64,000 nt of DNA from Bacteroidales bacterium (GTDB lineage: Bacteria > Bacteroidota > Bacteroidia > Bacteroidales > UBA932). The position numbers and the translations under genes were made by a program. Numbering within the stretch: the first letter of the stretch is position 1; each line of letters begins with the position of its first letter. The notes under the pieces were generated by a model. It ran no database searches and was not told the origin of the DNA. It worked only from the letters and a program-made list of their open reading frames with translations. Positions 47,048 to 56,680 of the stretch are shown here, piece after piece. The DNA lies in assembly GCA_017395045.1 (NCBI GenBank), contig JAFPWG010000024.1:1-64000 (forward strand). Direction: 5' to 3'.

Positions 47048-48127
47048 TTATAACTTTTTTGTTATCCTCCTCATTACAGCCAAAAGGTTGCTTCCGGCTA
47101 CTTTTTCGACGGCATTTTCGTCATATCCGCGGCGACGCATCTCCTCGAAGACCCGACCGATCAGCGAGACGTTTTCCAACCCTTTCGGGGGAACGGAAAT
47201 CCCGTCGAAATCAGAGCCTATTCCTATGTGGTCGATACCCGCCATCTCCACGGCGTGGTCGATATGGTCGACGACTTCCTTCACGCCGGGACGCCAGACC
47301 GTTTCCAGCCGGTCCTGCATTTCATTCCAGGCACGGACACGGGTCACATCGGAAGGATCTTCGATGAATGCGGCCTCCACCCTTTCCGCCTCGTCGAACA
47401 AAGCGGCATCGGACGGATCGGACAAGAACTTCGCGGACAGGAAGGCCGGATAGAAATTGACGCCGACATAGCCGTCGTTCTCCCCCAACGCTTTCAGCAT
47501 TTCGTCGGTCAGGTTACGCCGATGGTTGCAAAGTGCCCGGCAACAGGAATGCGTGGCGACAACCGGAGCCGAAGACACCCGAAGGACGTCCCAGAAGGTC
47601 TCATCCGACGCATGGGACAGGTCCACCATCATCCCCAACTCATTCATTTCCGCGACAACCTGCCGTCCGAAGGGGCTCAGGCCATGCCAGTGCGTCCCTT
47701 CGGCGGCACTGTCGGCGATGGCGTTGTCCCCATTGTGGGTGAGGGTCAAATAACTGACACCCAGGCGGTAAAAGGTGCGGAGCAGGGACAGGGACTGCTG
47801 GATTGGAGATCCGTTCTCCATGCCCATGAAAACGGAAATCAGTCCATTCCGGCTGTTTTCCAGCGCATCGTCCGGAGAGAAAGCGAGGGCGGCATAGTCA
47901 GGGTTCTCGTCCACGCAGTCATACACGGCGGAGACCATCTCCAGGGCATAGCGCGTCGCTGCATCCGGAGCCATTTCCGCCGGCGTATAAAGAGCGAAAA
48001 AGGAGCCGTCGACTCCCCCGCGCTTCAGCTTGGGAAAGTCGACGTGCCCGTACCGGTTATCGATACCCAGATTCCGCAGCCGGACTAGCTGGGAAGGCGT
48101 ATCGACATGACTGTCAAATACATGCAT
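47048..48127 (-). CDS. membrane dipeptidase family protein (M19)
   Basis: 359 aa without a signal peptide. Metal-site features of M19 are present: FDSHVDTP at the start, VDLSHASDETFWDV, THSCCRALCNHRRN and GSDFDGI. It likely hydrolyses dipeptides (possibly those with a D-residue) in the cytoplasm. The ATG overlaps the stop of the DUF2807 gene by one base (TAATG), so it is translationally coupled at the end of the minus-strand run from valS. Confidence 0.92.
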   Translation of the reverse strand: MHVFDSHVDTPSQLVRLRNLGIDNRYGHVDFPKLKRGGVDGSFFALYTPAEMAPDAATRYALEMVSAVYDCVDENPDYAALAFSPDDALENSRNGLISVFMGMENGSPIQQSLSLLRTFYRLGVSYLTLTHNGDNAIADSAAEGTHWHGLSPFGRQVVAEMNELGMMVDLSHASDETFWDVLRVSSAPVVATHSCCRALCNHRRNLTDEMLKALGENDGYVGVNFYPAFLSAKFLSDPSDAALFDEAERVEAAFIEDPSDVTRVRAWNEMQDRLETVWRPGVKEVVDHIDHAVEMAGIDHIGIGSDFDGISVPPKGLENVSLIGRVFEEMRRRGYDENAVEKVAGSNLLAVMRRITKKL

Positions 48128-49131
48128 TACTTTGTACCGTAAGGGGCCAGGGTGGATTTCACGATCTTGCCGATGCGGAATTCAGGAGCGCCGCTATAAT
48201 ACAGGGCGCTGCCTCCGACCAGAGTCGCCTCCAGTTTTTTGGACACGCTCACCGTCACGTTGGAAGACCCGGCCAGATCGGCTGTGACCTCTTCGAACGG
48301 CATGGAATAGGCGTCGAGGCTGGAACTGCGGATTCCCTTGACCGTCATGGCGTTCCCCTTTCCGGTCAAAACCACCTTGGAACTGCCTTCCATTGTCAGG
48401 TCCACCTTCTCCGTGTCGGACGTAATGGTAACCTGCGAGGAACCGGCCGAGAAAACGTTCAGGGCATGGGCAGGACCGCTGGCAACCACCACGGAGGATC
48501 CTTCCGCATGGATGGCCAGTTCGTTGCCGGTAGCCGTAAGTTTCAGGTTCGCATTGTTCTCGGTAGACACCTCCACGCCACGCTCACTCCGGACAGAAAC
48601 GACGGCCTGCGCATTCTTCTTCATGGAAATCCTGGCGGATGCGGCCATGACAGACAGGTTCTTGACCTGGGACTTCCCGGCGGCAGTCAGTTCGAACTGG
48701 GAGGCGACAAACTCCTCGACACCGATGAATACGGCATTATCTGCCAGTGTAATCGACTGGATCTCAGGAGTATAAGCAACGACACGGAACACCGGATTCA
48801 GTCCGTTCTTCCCCTTGTACAGCTTCTTGATTTCCTTGGGAACAGCCTTCTCGTCGTAGGAAAGGTAAAGGGTCTTCGCCTTGACATATACTTCCACATA
48901 GGGAGCCAGATCCTTGTCCACGGTCAAACGGACACCGTATGCACCGCGGGCCAGGGTGACTTCGAAATCGTCGGAAACATTGATGCTGTTATACTCGGAA
49001 ACGGGAATCTCCCTGTCCGACAGCTGGGCCGTCAGCGCCTGGGCCTGAAGGCCCTGCGGAAGCACGAGGAGTGCACCGAAAGCAATCATTCCAATGAACG
49101 CCTTCAAGAAATTGACAGTCATAGTTTTCAT
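48127..49131 (-). CDS. DUF2807 (head GIN domain) secreted beta-helix protein
   Basis: 334 aa with a signal peptide (about 1-31, ending GLQAQ). The DUF2807 fold is recognisable from ISVSDDFEVTLARG-like and repeated strands such as AEGSSVVVASG, SAGSSQVTI, MEGSSKVVL and LAGSSNVTV. These give a regular beta-helix of repeating G-SS-V units. The location is periplasm or cell surface. The family's role is unknown; it was named for a suspected adhesin-like head. It lies 12 bases after the ABC-F gene. Confidence 0.87.
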   Translation of the reverse strand: MKTMTVNFLKAFIGMIAFGALLVLPQGLQAQALTAQLSDREIPVSEYNSINVSDDFEVTLARGAYGVRLTVDKDLAPYVEVYVKAKTLYLSYDEKAVPKEIKKLYKGKNGLNPVFRVVAYTPEIQSITLADNAVFIGVEEFVASQFELTAAGKSQVKNLSVMAASARISMKKNAQAVVSVRSERGVEVSTENNANLKLTATGNELAIHAEGSSVVVASGPAHALNVFSAGSSQVTITSDTEKVDLTMEGSSKVVLTGKGNAMTVKGIRSSSLDAYSMPFEEVTADLAGSSNVTVSVSKKLEATLVGGSALYYSGAPEFRIGKIVKSTLAPYGTK

Positions 49132-49143
49132 ATCATCAGTGTT

Positions 49144-51069
49144 TTAGTTATCCAATTCTTCCATCCGGTTGCTCCACTCTTCCGTGAATGCATCCAGACT
49201 GCGTTTGTTTTCGAGGTATTCCCTCGTCAGTTCCATTACGTCGTCTCCGGGTCCGGGAGCGGAGAGGACCTGTTCGATGGCGGTCTGGCGTTTCTCCAGC
49301 TTGCCGATTTCCTTCTCCAGGTAATCCACCCGGTTCTGAATCTTCCGCATCTCCTTGGAGACCGCCTTCCGCGCCTTGAAAGCTTCCAGGGACTGGACCT
49401 TCTTCTCTTCCACCGGCTTCCGTTCCGGTTCCAGCTTCCGCTCCAGTTCCTGAAGGCTCTCCAGCTTCCGGCGTTCCAGGAATTCCGATACTCCTCCGAG
49501 GTGCTCCTTCACCTTCCCGTCCCGGAACTCATACAGTTTGTCCACCAGACCATCGAGGAAATCCCGGTCGTGAGACACTACAATGAGCGTGCCGTCAAAG
49601 GCCTGCAGGGCCTGCTTGAGCCGGTCCTTGGAACGGATGTCCATATGGTTGGTCGGTTCATCCAGCGCCAGGACGTTGTACGGCTGCAACATCAATTTGG
49701 CCATGCCCAGCCGCGCCCGCTCGCCACCGCTGAGAACTGAAACCTTCTTGTCGATATCTTCTCCCTTGAACAGGAAAGCGCCCAAAAGGTCCCGAAGCTT
49801 CGTACGGATCTCCCCCACCGCAATCCGATCCAGAGTACTGAACACGGTCTCATTCTTGTCCAGGATATCTTCCTGGTTTTGAGCGTAATAGCCGATGTGG
49901 ACATTGTGTCCCACCTTCGCTTCCCCCGAAATCGGATCCAGCTCACCGGTCATTACCCGCATCAGGGTCGTCTTTCCTTCGCCGTTACGGCCTACCAGGG
50001 CCACCTTTTCCCCCCGCTTGATTTCCACCTCCGCATGGGAGAAAACAACTTTCTGGGGATAGCCAACCGTCAGGTCCGTTCCCTTGAACACGACGTCACC
50101 CGAACGCTGGGCGGGCGGGAAACGCAGGTACAGTTTTGCATCGTCGGTTTCGTCGATCTCGATGCGGTCCAGCTTCTCCAGGGCCTTGATCCGCGACTGC
50201 ACCTGATTGGACTTCGTGGGCTTGTATCGGAACCGGTTGATGAAATCCTCCGTCTTCTCAATCATCCGCTGCTGGTTCTCATAGGCGGCCGTCTGCTGGG
50301 CGATACGCTCTGCGCGCAATGTAACGTATTGGCTATAAGGTACTTTATAGTCATGAATGTGGCCCAGCAGGATCTCGACCGTGCGAGTGGTCACATTATC
50401 CAGGAACTTGCGGTCGTGGGAGACCAGCAGAAGCGCCCCCCTGAAAGCCTTCAGGTAATCCTCGAACCATTCGATGGATTCGATGTCCAGATGGTTCGTC
50501 GGCTCGTCCAGCAGCAGGATATCCGGTCGGGAAAGAAGCACCTTCGCCAGTTCGATGCGCATGTTCCACCCTTGGCTGAAAGTCTCCGTATGCCGGTCCA
50601 GTTCGTCCTCCTTGAAGCCCAGGCCGAAGAGCGTACGTTCTGCCTGAACCCGGGGCGACTCCCCTGTTTCCAATGCCAAGCGGTCATTGATCTGGTTCAA
50701 GCGATCAATGAGAAGAGCATATTCTTTCGATTCATAATCAGTACGTTCCGAAAGCTGATCATTAATCCGCTCCAATTCCCGATCCATCTCGTGCAGGTGG
50801 TCGAAAACCGTCATGACTTCGTCGATGACGCTACGGCCCCGGTGATGTTCCATGATCTGGGGCAGGTAGCCGATCCGGAGGTCCGAAGGTTTCTCGACAT
50901 GACCCGAGGTCACACCCTGCTCGCCCGTAATGAGCTTCATCAGCGTGGACTTTCCCGCCCCGTTCTTTCCGACCAGGCCGATCTTGTCGCTTTCGCCGAT
51001 ATGGAAACCGATGTCATCCAGCAGGGTAAACCCGCCGAATGCCACCGTCACGTTATTGAGCGATATCAT
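49144..51069 (-). CDS. ABC-F family ATPase (ribosome-associated)
   Basis: 641 aa. Two ABC domains without membrane segments: first Walker A GKNGAGKS (about 35-42), Walker B ILLLDEPTNHLD and H-switch SHDRKFL; second GRNGEGKT, LSGGERAR signature and LALDEPTNHMD. The first signature is degenerate (FSQGWNMR), usual for ABC-F. The inter-domain linker (around 245-300) and a coiled-coil C-terminal tail (from about 530) resemble Uup/YheS-type proteins. It probably acts on stalled ribosomes; there is no basis for calling antibiotic resistance. The start overlaps tatC by 17 bases. Confidence 0.93.
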   Translation of the reverse strand: MISLNNVTVAFGGFTLLDDIGFHIGESDKIGLVGKNGAGKSTLMKLITGEQGVTSGHVEKPSDLRIGYLPQIMEHHRGRSVIDEVMTVFDHLHEMDRELERINDQLSERTDYESKEYALLIDRLNQINDRLALETGESPRVQAERTLFGLGFKEDELDRHTETFSQGWNMRIELAKVLLSRPDILLLDEPTNHLDIESIEWFEDYLKAFRGALLLVSHDRKFLDNVTTRTVEILLGHIHDYKVPYSQYVTLRAERIAQQTAAYENQQRMIEKTEDFINRFRYKPTKSNQVQSRIKALEKLDRIEIDETDDAKLYLRFPPAQRSGDVVFKGTDLTVGYPQKVVFSHAEVEIKRGEKVALVGRNGEGKTTLMRVMTGELDPISGEAKVGHNVHIGYYAQNQEDILDKNETVFSTLDRIAVGEIRTKLRDLLGAFLFKGEDIDKKVSVLSGGERARLGMAKLMLQPYNVLALDEPTNHMDIRSKDRLKQALQAFDGTLIVVSHDRDFLDGLVDKLYEFRDGKVKEHLGGVSEFLERRKLESLQELERKLEPERKPVEEKKVQSLEAFKARKAVSKEMRKIQNRVDYLEKEIGKLEKRQTAIEQVLSAPGPGDDVMELTREYLENKRSLDAFTEEWSNRMEELDN

Positions 51070-51805
51070 CGGGTTTGCAGACTAGGATGGACAACTCATA
51101 CAAGCCATACAGCGGAACCGACAGGACGAACATCGAGAAAGGATCGCTCGGGGTAATCAGGGCCGCGACAAGCAGGATCGCTACAAATGCATACTTCCGG
51201 GAATGCTTGAGCTGGCTCCGCGTCAGGATCCCCAGACTCGAAAGGACCAGGACAACCGTCGGAAATTCGAACAAGATGCCTATCAGGAACACCATCGAGA
51301 TGAAGAGCGAAATGTATGAGTTCAAGGAGATCGTGTTCACGACCGCATCGCTGACCGAATAGTTCATGAAAAACATCAGGCACACCGGCAGGACGATGAA
51401 ATACCCGACCAGCACCCCCAGATAGAAGAGCAGGGACGACATCCCGAACGCCTTCCGCACCGCCAGCTTCTCCTTTTCATAAAGAGCGGGAACGATGAAT
51501 CTCCATAACTCATAAGCGATGTACGGAAACGCCAGGATGGCTGCGGAGAGCAGCGCCATCTTCAAATGGGTGAAGAACTGGGCGGAAATCTCGATGTTGA
51601 TGAGCGACATCTTGAAATCCAGACCCAATTTGCGGTACAGGATGAAATCCGGCGTAGATGGCCAAAGCACGACCTTGAACAACTGCTCCGGAATGAACAT
51701 GAACACGACGGAGACGAGCACGACGGCCAGCACCGAGCGGAACAACGTTCCCCTCAGTACGTCCAGATGGTCCCAGAAGGACATTTCACTGTCCTTGGCA
51801 GCCAC
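51053..51805 (-). CDS. tatC: Sec-independent protein translocase TatC
   Basis: 250 aa with six transmembrane helices. It is the receptor of the twin-arginine pathway for folded proteins. The family opening MSFWDHLDVLR and the loop Pro/Glu residues (AYELWRFIVPALYEKEK) are present. The long frame begins at a GTG (51805) overlapping the tatA stop as TAGTG; an ATG at 51784 (MSFWDHL) is an equally plausible start. The end overlaps the ABC-F start by 17 bases. Confidence 0.95.
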   Translation of the reverse strand: MAAKDSEMSFWDHLDVLRGTLFRSVLAVVLVSVVFMFIPEQLFKVVLWPSTPDFILYRKLGLDFKMSLINIEISAQFFTHLKMALLSAAILAFPYIAYELWRFIVPALYEKEKLAVRKAFGMSSLLFYLGVLVGYFIVLPVCLMFFMNYSVSDAVVNTISLNSYISLFISMVFLIGILFEFPTVVLVLSSLGILTRSQLKHSRKYAFVAILLVAALITPSDPFSMFVLSVPLYGLYELSILVCKPDDIAQ

Positions 51806-52008
51806 TACTTCTTCTCTTCCTTTTTATAGTCGTTGTCGACTTCCTTGATTTCCTTCTCCACCTCGTTCATACCCTGCTTGAAGCTCTTGACACCTTGGCC
51901 AAGGCCCTTCATCAGCTCAGGAATCTTCTTGCCGCCGAAAAGCAAAAGGACTACCAGGACGATGGCGACGATCTCCCAGGTTCCAATCATAAGGGGGTAA
52001 GTCAGCAT
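51805..52008 (-). CDS. tatA: Sec-independent protein translocase TatA
   Basis: 67 aa. A single N-terminal transmembrane helix ([19 protein letters not shown]) is followed by the FGGKKIPEL hinge, an amphipathic helix and an acidic/basic tail ending EEKK. Only one TatA/B/E-type gene lies beside tatC here, consistent with a minimal TatAC system, though a second copy elsewhere cannot be excluded. It begins two bases after the thioesterase stop; an internal ATG at 51990 is possible. Confidence 0.93.
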   Translation of the reverse strand: MLTYPLMIGTWEIVAIVLVVLLLFGGKKIPELMKGLGQGVKSFKQGMNEVEKEIKEVDNDYKKEEKK

Positions 52009-52009
52009 A

Positions 52010-52426
52010 TCACTTGTCGTTTAAATGGTTTTCAATGATGGTCGCAATGATTTCCGGACAACGGACCGGATAAAAGGTTTTCGCGTCGATGAAGCCGAGG
52101 GTGACCGCCCCTTCCGCACAAAGCTCGCCCCTCTGGTTATAGACGGCCTGCCGGACCACCAGTTTCGCCATCGGGACCTTCTCGATTTCTGCCACGGCGG
52201 TCAGCATGTCCCCCATCCGGGCGGGATGCTTGAAACGGCACTCGACGGAAACGATGGGCATCATCACGCCGAGCTCCTTTTCGCAGCGCTGGATCGGCAA
52301 ACCCCAGTCCTCCATCATCTGGCTCCGGGCCATCTCGAAGTAACGGATGTAATTCGAGTGATGGACCACCGCCATTTGGTCGGTTTCGTAGTACCGGACG
52401 GGGAATTTCACCTCAGAATGCGTCAT
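52010..52426 (-). CDS. 4HBT hotdog-fold acyl-CoA thioesterase (YbgC/FadM type)
   Basis: 138 aa. It has the catalytic [20 protein letters not shown] with the expected Asp near residue 16, then [11 protein letters not shown]. Related enzymes hydrolyse acyl-CoA or hydroxybenzoyl-CoA; in other bacteria YbgC accompanies the Tol-Pal genes. The position between valS and tatA, with tight spacing, suggests an operon. Substrate unknown. Confidence 0.88.
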   Translation of the reverse strand: MTHSEVKFPVRYYETDQMAVVHHSNYIRYFEMARSQMMEDWGLPIQRCEKELGVMMPIVSVECRFKHPARMGDMLTAVAEIEKVPMAKLVVRQAVYNQRGELCAEGAVTLGFIDAKTFYPVRCPEIIATIIENHLNDK

Positions 52427-52438
52427 AACAAAAATGTT

Positions 52439-52459
52439 AACAAGTTAAACAAACTTGTT
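52439..52459. terminator. AT-rich hairpin between valS and the thioesterase gene
   Basis: AACAAGTT and AACTTGTT flank a 5-base loop (8-bp stem). On the minus strand it is followed by AACATTTTTG. With only two G-C pairs it is a weak terminator at best and may permit readthrough from valS into the thioesterase gene. Confidence 0.35.
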
Positions 52460-52462
52460 TTA

Positions 52463-55111
52463 TTAACTATTTCTCAGCACCTTAAGCTGAGACTCTAAAC
52501 TTTCGATCTTGGAAAGGGAATCGGCCTCTTTCTTGCGCTCGTTTTCGATGACGGCGGCCGGGGCATTGGCCACGAAGCGCTCGTTGGCGAGCTTTCCGCG
52601 TACGCCGGAGAGGAATTTCTGCTGGTAAGCGAGATCCTTTTCAAGCTTCGCGATCTCCTCTTCCACATTGACGAGGCCGCTCAGCGCAACGAACATTTCG
52701 TAGGTGCGGACCATGAACCCGACCCCCTGCGCATCACCGAATCCGTCGACCGTTTCCATGGAGACGTTACCCATTTTTTCGATTACCGGAATGACCGAAG
52801 CCGGGAAAGCCCCCTTGACCTTCAGTTCCAGCGTTTCCTTCGGACCGATATTCTTCTGGTTGCGGATGCCGCGGACGCCGTTCACGGCTTCTTCGGCAAG
52901 TTCGAAATCCACGAGGGTCCCGGCAGCATAGGGTTTCACGGTGGGAGCGGCGGCATACATGATGGTCTCCCCTTCCTGGCGCTCTTCCATGTTTTGCCAC
53001 AGTTCCTCCGTAATGAAAGGCATTACGGGATGGATCAACTTGAGCAGGGCCTCGAAGAATCCCAGGGTGGCCCGATAGGTTTCCGGATCCACCGGCTGGC
53101 CGAAAGCGGGTTTGATGGCTTCCAGGAACCAGGCGCAATAGTCGTCCCAGAACAGCTTGTAAATGGCCATCAGGGCATCAGAAATGCGGAATTTGCGATA
53201 ATGGTCCTCCACGAGGGCCACCGTCTCGCTCAACTTCGCGTCGAACCAGCGGATAGCGGCGGCGGCAGCCGGTGTCTGGGCCACGGAAGGATCCACGGAG
53301 AAACCCTTCACCAGGCGGTAGGAGTTCCAGATCTTGTTGCAGAAAGCGGCGCCCTGCTTGATCTGCGCCTCGTCGTAGAAGATGTCGTTGCCGGCAGACG
53401 AGCACAGGAGCATGCCTATACGGACTGCATCGGCACCATAGGTTTCGATGAGGTCCAGCGGGTTCGGGGAGTTGCCGAGGGTCTTCGACATCTTCCGGCC
53501 GATCTTGTCCCGGACGATGCCGGTGAAATACACGTTGGAGAACGGCTCCCGCCCCATGAACTCCTCGCCGGCCATGATCATGCGGGCCACCCAGAAGAAG
53601 ATGATGTCCGGACCGGTCACGAGGTCGCTCGTGGGATAGTAATAGGAAAGGTCCTTGTTGGGCTTGTGGTCCGGATGGCCGGGCATTTCCGGGTCAAAAA
53701 CGGAAATGGGCCAGAGCCAGGAACTGAACCAGGTATCCAGAACATCTTCATCTTGATGAAGGTCTTCCGCCTTGATATCCGGGCATATAGCCTGAGCAGC
53801 TTCAAGTGCAGCTTCAGGTGTAGCCTCCACCACGAACTGGCCGTTCGGGAGGTAGTAGGCCGGGATCCGCTGCCCCCACCACAGCTGGCGGGAGATGCAC
53901 CAGTCGTGGGCATTCTCCATCCAGTGGCGGTAGGTGTTCACATAACGCTCGGGGATGAATTTCGTTCGACCGCTTTTCACCGTTTCCAGGGCAACCTTCG
54001 CCAGGGTATCCATCCTCAGGAACCACTGGGCGGAGAGTTTGGGTTCGATGACGGCGTTCGTCCGCTCGGAGTAGCCCACCGGAGAAGTATAGTCTTCCAC
54101 CTTCAGCAGGTTACCCGCCTCTTCCAGCATCTTCACGATCTTCTTGCGGGCAACGAAACGGTCTTCGCCCACCAGGATATGTGCTTTCTCGTTCAGGCGG
54201 CCATGGTCGTCGATGATTTCCAGCACCGGCAGGTTGTGCCGAAGTCCGATCTCATAGTCATGCACGTCGTGCGCAGGCGTCACTTTCAGGCAGCCGGTAC
54301 CGAAATCCATCTCCACATAATCGTCCTCGATCACCGGGATTTCCCGGTTGATCAGCGGGATAAGCACCTTCTTGCCCTTGAGCCAGAAATGGCGTTCGTC
54401 CTTGGGATTCACGCAGATGGCCGCATCGGCCATGATGGTTTCCGGACGGGTGGTGGCGATGACGAGATACTTGTCGGTAGGATTCCCCTGCCCATCGGAA
54501 ATGAAGTATTTCAGGTGATAGAAATGGCTTTGGGTATCCTTGTGGACCACTTCGTCGTCGCTGACGGCCGTAAGGGCCTCGGGATCCCAGTTCACCATCC
54601 GGACGCCCTTGTAGATCCATCCCTTCTTGTAGAAATAGACGAAGGTATTGATAACCGCCTCGGACAGAGCCGGTTCCATCGTAAAGCGAGTGCGGTCCCA
54701 GTCACAGGAGCAACCCAGTTTACGGAGCTGCTGCAGGATGATCCCGCCGTGTTCTTCCTTCCACTCCCAGGCGTGCCGGAGGAATTCCTCGCGGCCGATG
54801 TCTTCCTTGGAGATGCCCATGGCCTTCAACTTGGCCACCACCTTGGACTCGGTGGCGATGGAGGCGTGGTCCGTTCCCGGCACCCAGCAGGCATTCTTGC
54901 CATGCATGCGGGCGTTCCGGATGAGGACGTCGTTCAGGGTGTTGTTGAGCACGTGGCCCATATGGAGGATGCCCGTCACGTTGGGCGGCGGAATCACGAT
55001 GGTATAGGGGTCTTTTTCGTTCGGTTCGGAATGGAAGAACTTGTGGGCCAGCCAATAGGCATACCACTTGTCCTCCACTTCCGCGGCATTGTACTTTGCT
55101 GCTAATTCCAT
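52463..55111 (-). CDS. valS: valyl-tRNA synthetase
   Basis: 882 aa class I synthetase. HIGH appears as HMGH (50-53) after PPPNVTGIL. The CP1 editing domain lies at about 190-340, and KMSKTLGNS (near residue 540) is the second ATP-site motif. An anticodon-binding domain and the C-terminal coiled-coil arm with LEKDLAYQQKFLSGVRGKL follow. The length and domain order are normal. It is the head of the minus-strand run valS-thioesterase-tatA-tatC-ABC-F. Confidence 0.97.
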   Translation of the reverse strand: MELAAKYNAAEVEDKWYAYWLAHKFFHSEPNEKDPYTIVIPPPNVTGILHMGHVLNNTLNDVLIRNARMHGKNACWVPGTDHASIATESKVVAKLKAMGISKEDIGREEFLRHAWEWKEEHGGIILQQLRKLGCSCDWDRTRFTMEPALSEAVINTFVYFYKKGWIYKGVRMVNWDPEALTAVSDDEVVHKDTQSHFYHLKYFISDGQGNPTDKYLVIATTRPETIMADAAICVNPKDERHFWLKGKKVLIPLINREIPVIEDDYVEMDFGTGCLKVTPAHDVHDYEIGLRHNLPVLEIIDDHGRLNEKAHILVGEDRFVARKKIVKMLEEAGNLLKVEDYTSPVGYSERTNAVIEPKLSAQWFLRMDTLAKVALETVKSGRTKFIPERYVNTYRHWMENAHDWCISRQLWWGQRIPAYYLPNGQFVVEATPEAALEAAQAICPDIKAEDLHQDEDVLDTWFSSWLWPISVFDPEMPGHPDHKPNKDLSYYYPTSDLVTGPDIIFFWVARMIMAGEEFMGREPFSNVYFTGIVRDKIGRKMSKTLGNSPNPLDLIETYGADAVRIGMLLCSSAGNDIFYDEAQIKQGAAFCNKIWNSYRLVKGFSVDPSVAQTPAAAAAIRWFDAKLSETVALVEDHYRKFRISDALMAIYKLFWDDYCAWFLEAIKPAFGQPVDPETYRATLGFFEALLKLIHPVMPFITEELWQNMEERQEGETIMYAAAPTVKPYAAGTLVDFELAEEAVNGVRGIRNQKNIGPKETLELKVKGAFPASVIPVIEKMGNVSMETVDGFGDAQGVGFMVRTYEMFVALSGLVNVEEEIAKLEKDLAYQQKFLSGVRGKLANERFVANAPAAVIENERKKEADSLSKIESLESQLKVLRNS

Positions 55112-55142
55112 ATTCGATTATTTCGTCTTTCCTATTATCTTA

Positions 55143-55150
55143 CAAAAATA
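55143..55150 (-). promoter_or_regulatory. valS promoter -7 element
   Basis: Minus-strand TATTTTTG, with TTTC 21 bases upstream as an imperfect -33. The predicted start is about 25 bases before the valS ATG. Confidence 0.5.
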
Positions 55151-55162
55151 CGGAATTTTTAT

Positions 55163-55170
55163 TAATTTTG
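55163..55170 (+). promoter_or_regulatory. DUF3467-kdsC operon promoter -7 element
   Basis: TAATTTTG, 30 bases before the ATG at 55201. The -33 is not evident. It is divergent from valS. Confidence 0.45.
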
Positions 55171-55200
55171 CGAAACTGAAAATGCAATAGGAAACAATCC

Positions 55201-55548
55201 ATGGATAACAACAACGGAAAACCCCAGCAGAACCAGCTCAGCATCGAGTTGAACCCGCAAACGACGAAGGTCTCCTACTCGAACCTCGCGATCATTTCCC
55301 ATTCCAAGACCGAGTTCGTCCTGGACTTCGCCGCCACCCTTCCCGGCCTCCCCAAGGCCCAGGTCGGCAACCGCATCATCATGACGCCGGAGCATACGAA
55401 AAGGCTTATGAACGCCCTTTTCGACAACATCTCCAAGTATGAGGCCCAGTTCGGAGTCATCGACCTGACGGGCGGTCCCAAGCAGCAGGGCGGCGGCACC
55501 TTCGACCTCGGTTCCTTCGGCCCCCTCGGCGGCGGGAACAAATCGTAA
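55201..55548 (+). CDS. DUF3467 domain protein
   Basis: 115 aa. The DUF3467 core runs from IELNPQTTKVSYSNLAIISHSKTEFVLDFA to IIMTPEHTKRLMNAL, followed by a Gly-rich tail. Function unknown; small cytoplasmic protein. The TAA overlaps the kdsC ATG by one base (TAATG), so the two are coupled. Confidence 0.9.
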   Translation: MDNNNGKPQQNQLSIELNPQTTKVSYSNLAIISHSKTEFVLDFAATLPGLPKAQVGNRIIMTPEHTKRLMNALFDNISKYEAQFGVIDLTGGPKQQGGGTFDLGSFGPLGGGNKS

Positions 55549-56069
55549 TGGATCTGCTGAAAATCAAGGCGTTCGCCTTCGATATCGACGGCGTCGCCAC
55601 GGACGGCGGCATCCTCTGCACTACCGACGGGGACCTTCTGCGCACCTACGACGCCAAGGACGGCTTCGCCATCCGGATGGCCGTGATGCAGGGATTTCCC
55701 GTCGCCGTCATTACCGGAGGGAGCTCCGAATCCATCCGCAAACGGATGCATGCCAGCGGCCTCAAGCCGGAGGACGTCTTCCTGCACTGCCGGAACAAGA
55801 TGGATGAATTCCATTTGTTCTGCGAGCGTTATGGCCTCTTACCGGAAGAAGTGATGTATTTTGGCGACGATGTTCCGGACATCGAGGTATTACAGGCTGC
55901 CGGATGTGGCGTATGCCCGGCCGACGCCGTGGAAGAAGTCAAGGCGGTAGCCGACCTCGTTTCCACGAAACCCGGTGGAAAAGGCTGCCTGAGGGAAGTC
56001 ATCGAAAACACGCTGCGCACCCAGGGAAAATGGGTCTTCGACACGGCGGAATACAAACGGTTATTCTAG
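55548..56069 (+). CDS. kdsC: 3-deoxy-D-manno-octulosonate 8-phosphate phosphatase KdsC
   Basis: 173 aa HAD-superfamily tetrameric phosphatase releasing Kdo for LPS core synthesis. The HAD motifs are FDIDGVATDG (Asp12 and Asp14), ITGGSS (motif 2), the conserved Lys region and GDDVPDI (motif 4). There is no cap domain, as expected for KdsC. Together with lptD it indicates an LPS-producing envelope. maf follows after 4 bases. Confidence 0.93.
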   Translation: MDLLKIKAFAFDIDGVATDGGILCTTDGDLLRTYDAKDGFAIRMAVMQGFPVAVITGGSSESIRKRMHASGLKPEDVFLHCRNKMDEFHLFCERYGLLPEEVMYFGDDVPDIEVLQAAGCGVCPADAVEEVKAVADLVSTKPGGKGCLREVIENTLRTQGKWVFDTAEYKRLF

Positions 56070-56073
56070 GGCC

Positions 56074-56670
56074 ATGGACTTGAAAGGGAAACGGATCATC
56101 CTCGGGAGCAATTCCCCCAGACGGCGGGAGTTGCTTTCCGGCTTAAACATTGATTTCGAAGTTGATACCGAGAATAACTTCAATGAGTGCTTCAATCAGG
56201 ATATCCCCTTCGACGAAGTACCTCGCCTGATGTCCGTGGGGAAATCCCATGGCTTCCATCGCCCCCTTGCCGACAACGAAATCCTCATCACCGCCGACAC
56301 GATGGTCATCCTCCCCCCTTCGGAAGGACGCCCCGGTGAAATCCTGGGGAAACCCCGGGACCGGGAAGACGCCATCCGGATGCTCCGCGACCTGTCCGGC
56401 CGCGAACATCACGTCGTCACCGCCGTCACTCTCCGTACCGCCAGCCGGGAAGAAACATTCTCCGACACCACCGAAGTCTGGTTCAAGGACATGACCGACG
56501 AAGAGATCACCTACTACGTGGACACTTTCCAGCCCTTCGACAAGGCGGGAGCCTACGCGATCCAGGAATGGATCGGCTATGCCGGCATCACCCGCATCGA
56601 CGGATCCTATTTCAATGTCGTGGGATTCCCGGTGCAGAAAGTGTATGAAAGCCTCAGGAAACTGTTGTAA
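56074..56670 (+). CDS. maf: Maf family nucleoside triphosphate pyrophosphatase
   Basis: 198 aa. It hydrolyses non-canonical or specific NTPs (dTTP/UTP type in relatives). The opening ILGSNSPRRRELL is diagnostic. ITADTMVIL and ILGKPRDREDAIRML, then FDKAGAYAIQEWIG, complete the active site. It is translated with kdsC and the following PHP phosphatase gene. Confidence 0.93.
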   Translation: MDLKGKRIILGSNSPRRRELLSGLNIDFEVDTENNFNECFNQDIPFDEVPRLMSVGKSHGFHRPLADNEILITADTMVILPPSEGRPGEILGKPRDREDAIRMLRDLSGREHHVVTAVTLRTASREETFSDTTEVWFKDMTDEEITYYVDTFQPFDKAGAYAIQEWIGYAGITRIDGSYFNVVGFPVQKVYESLRKLL

Positions 56671-56680
56671 ACCAAACAGG

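Noticed and set aside
49144-51069. Antibiotic-resistance ABC-F
   Set aside because: The architecture fits housekeeping Uup/YheS-type proteins, and there is no leader peptide or mobile context.
52994-55105. 703-aa plus-strand frame opposite valS
   Set aside because: Antisense shadow of a complete valyl-tRNA synthetase.
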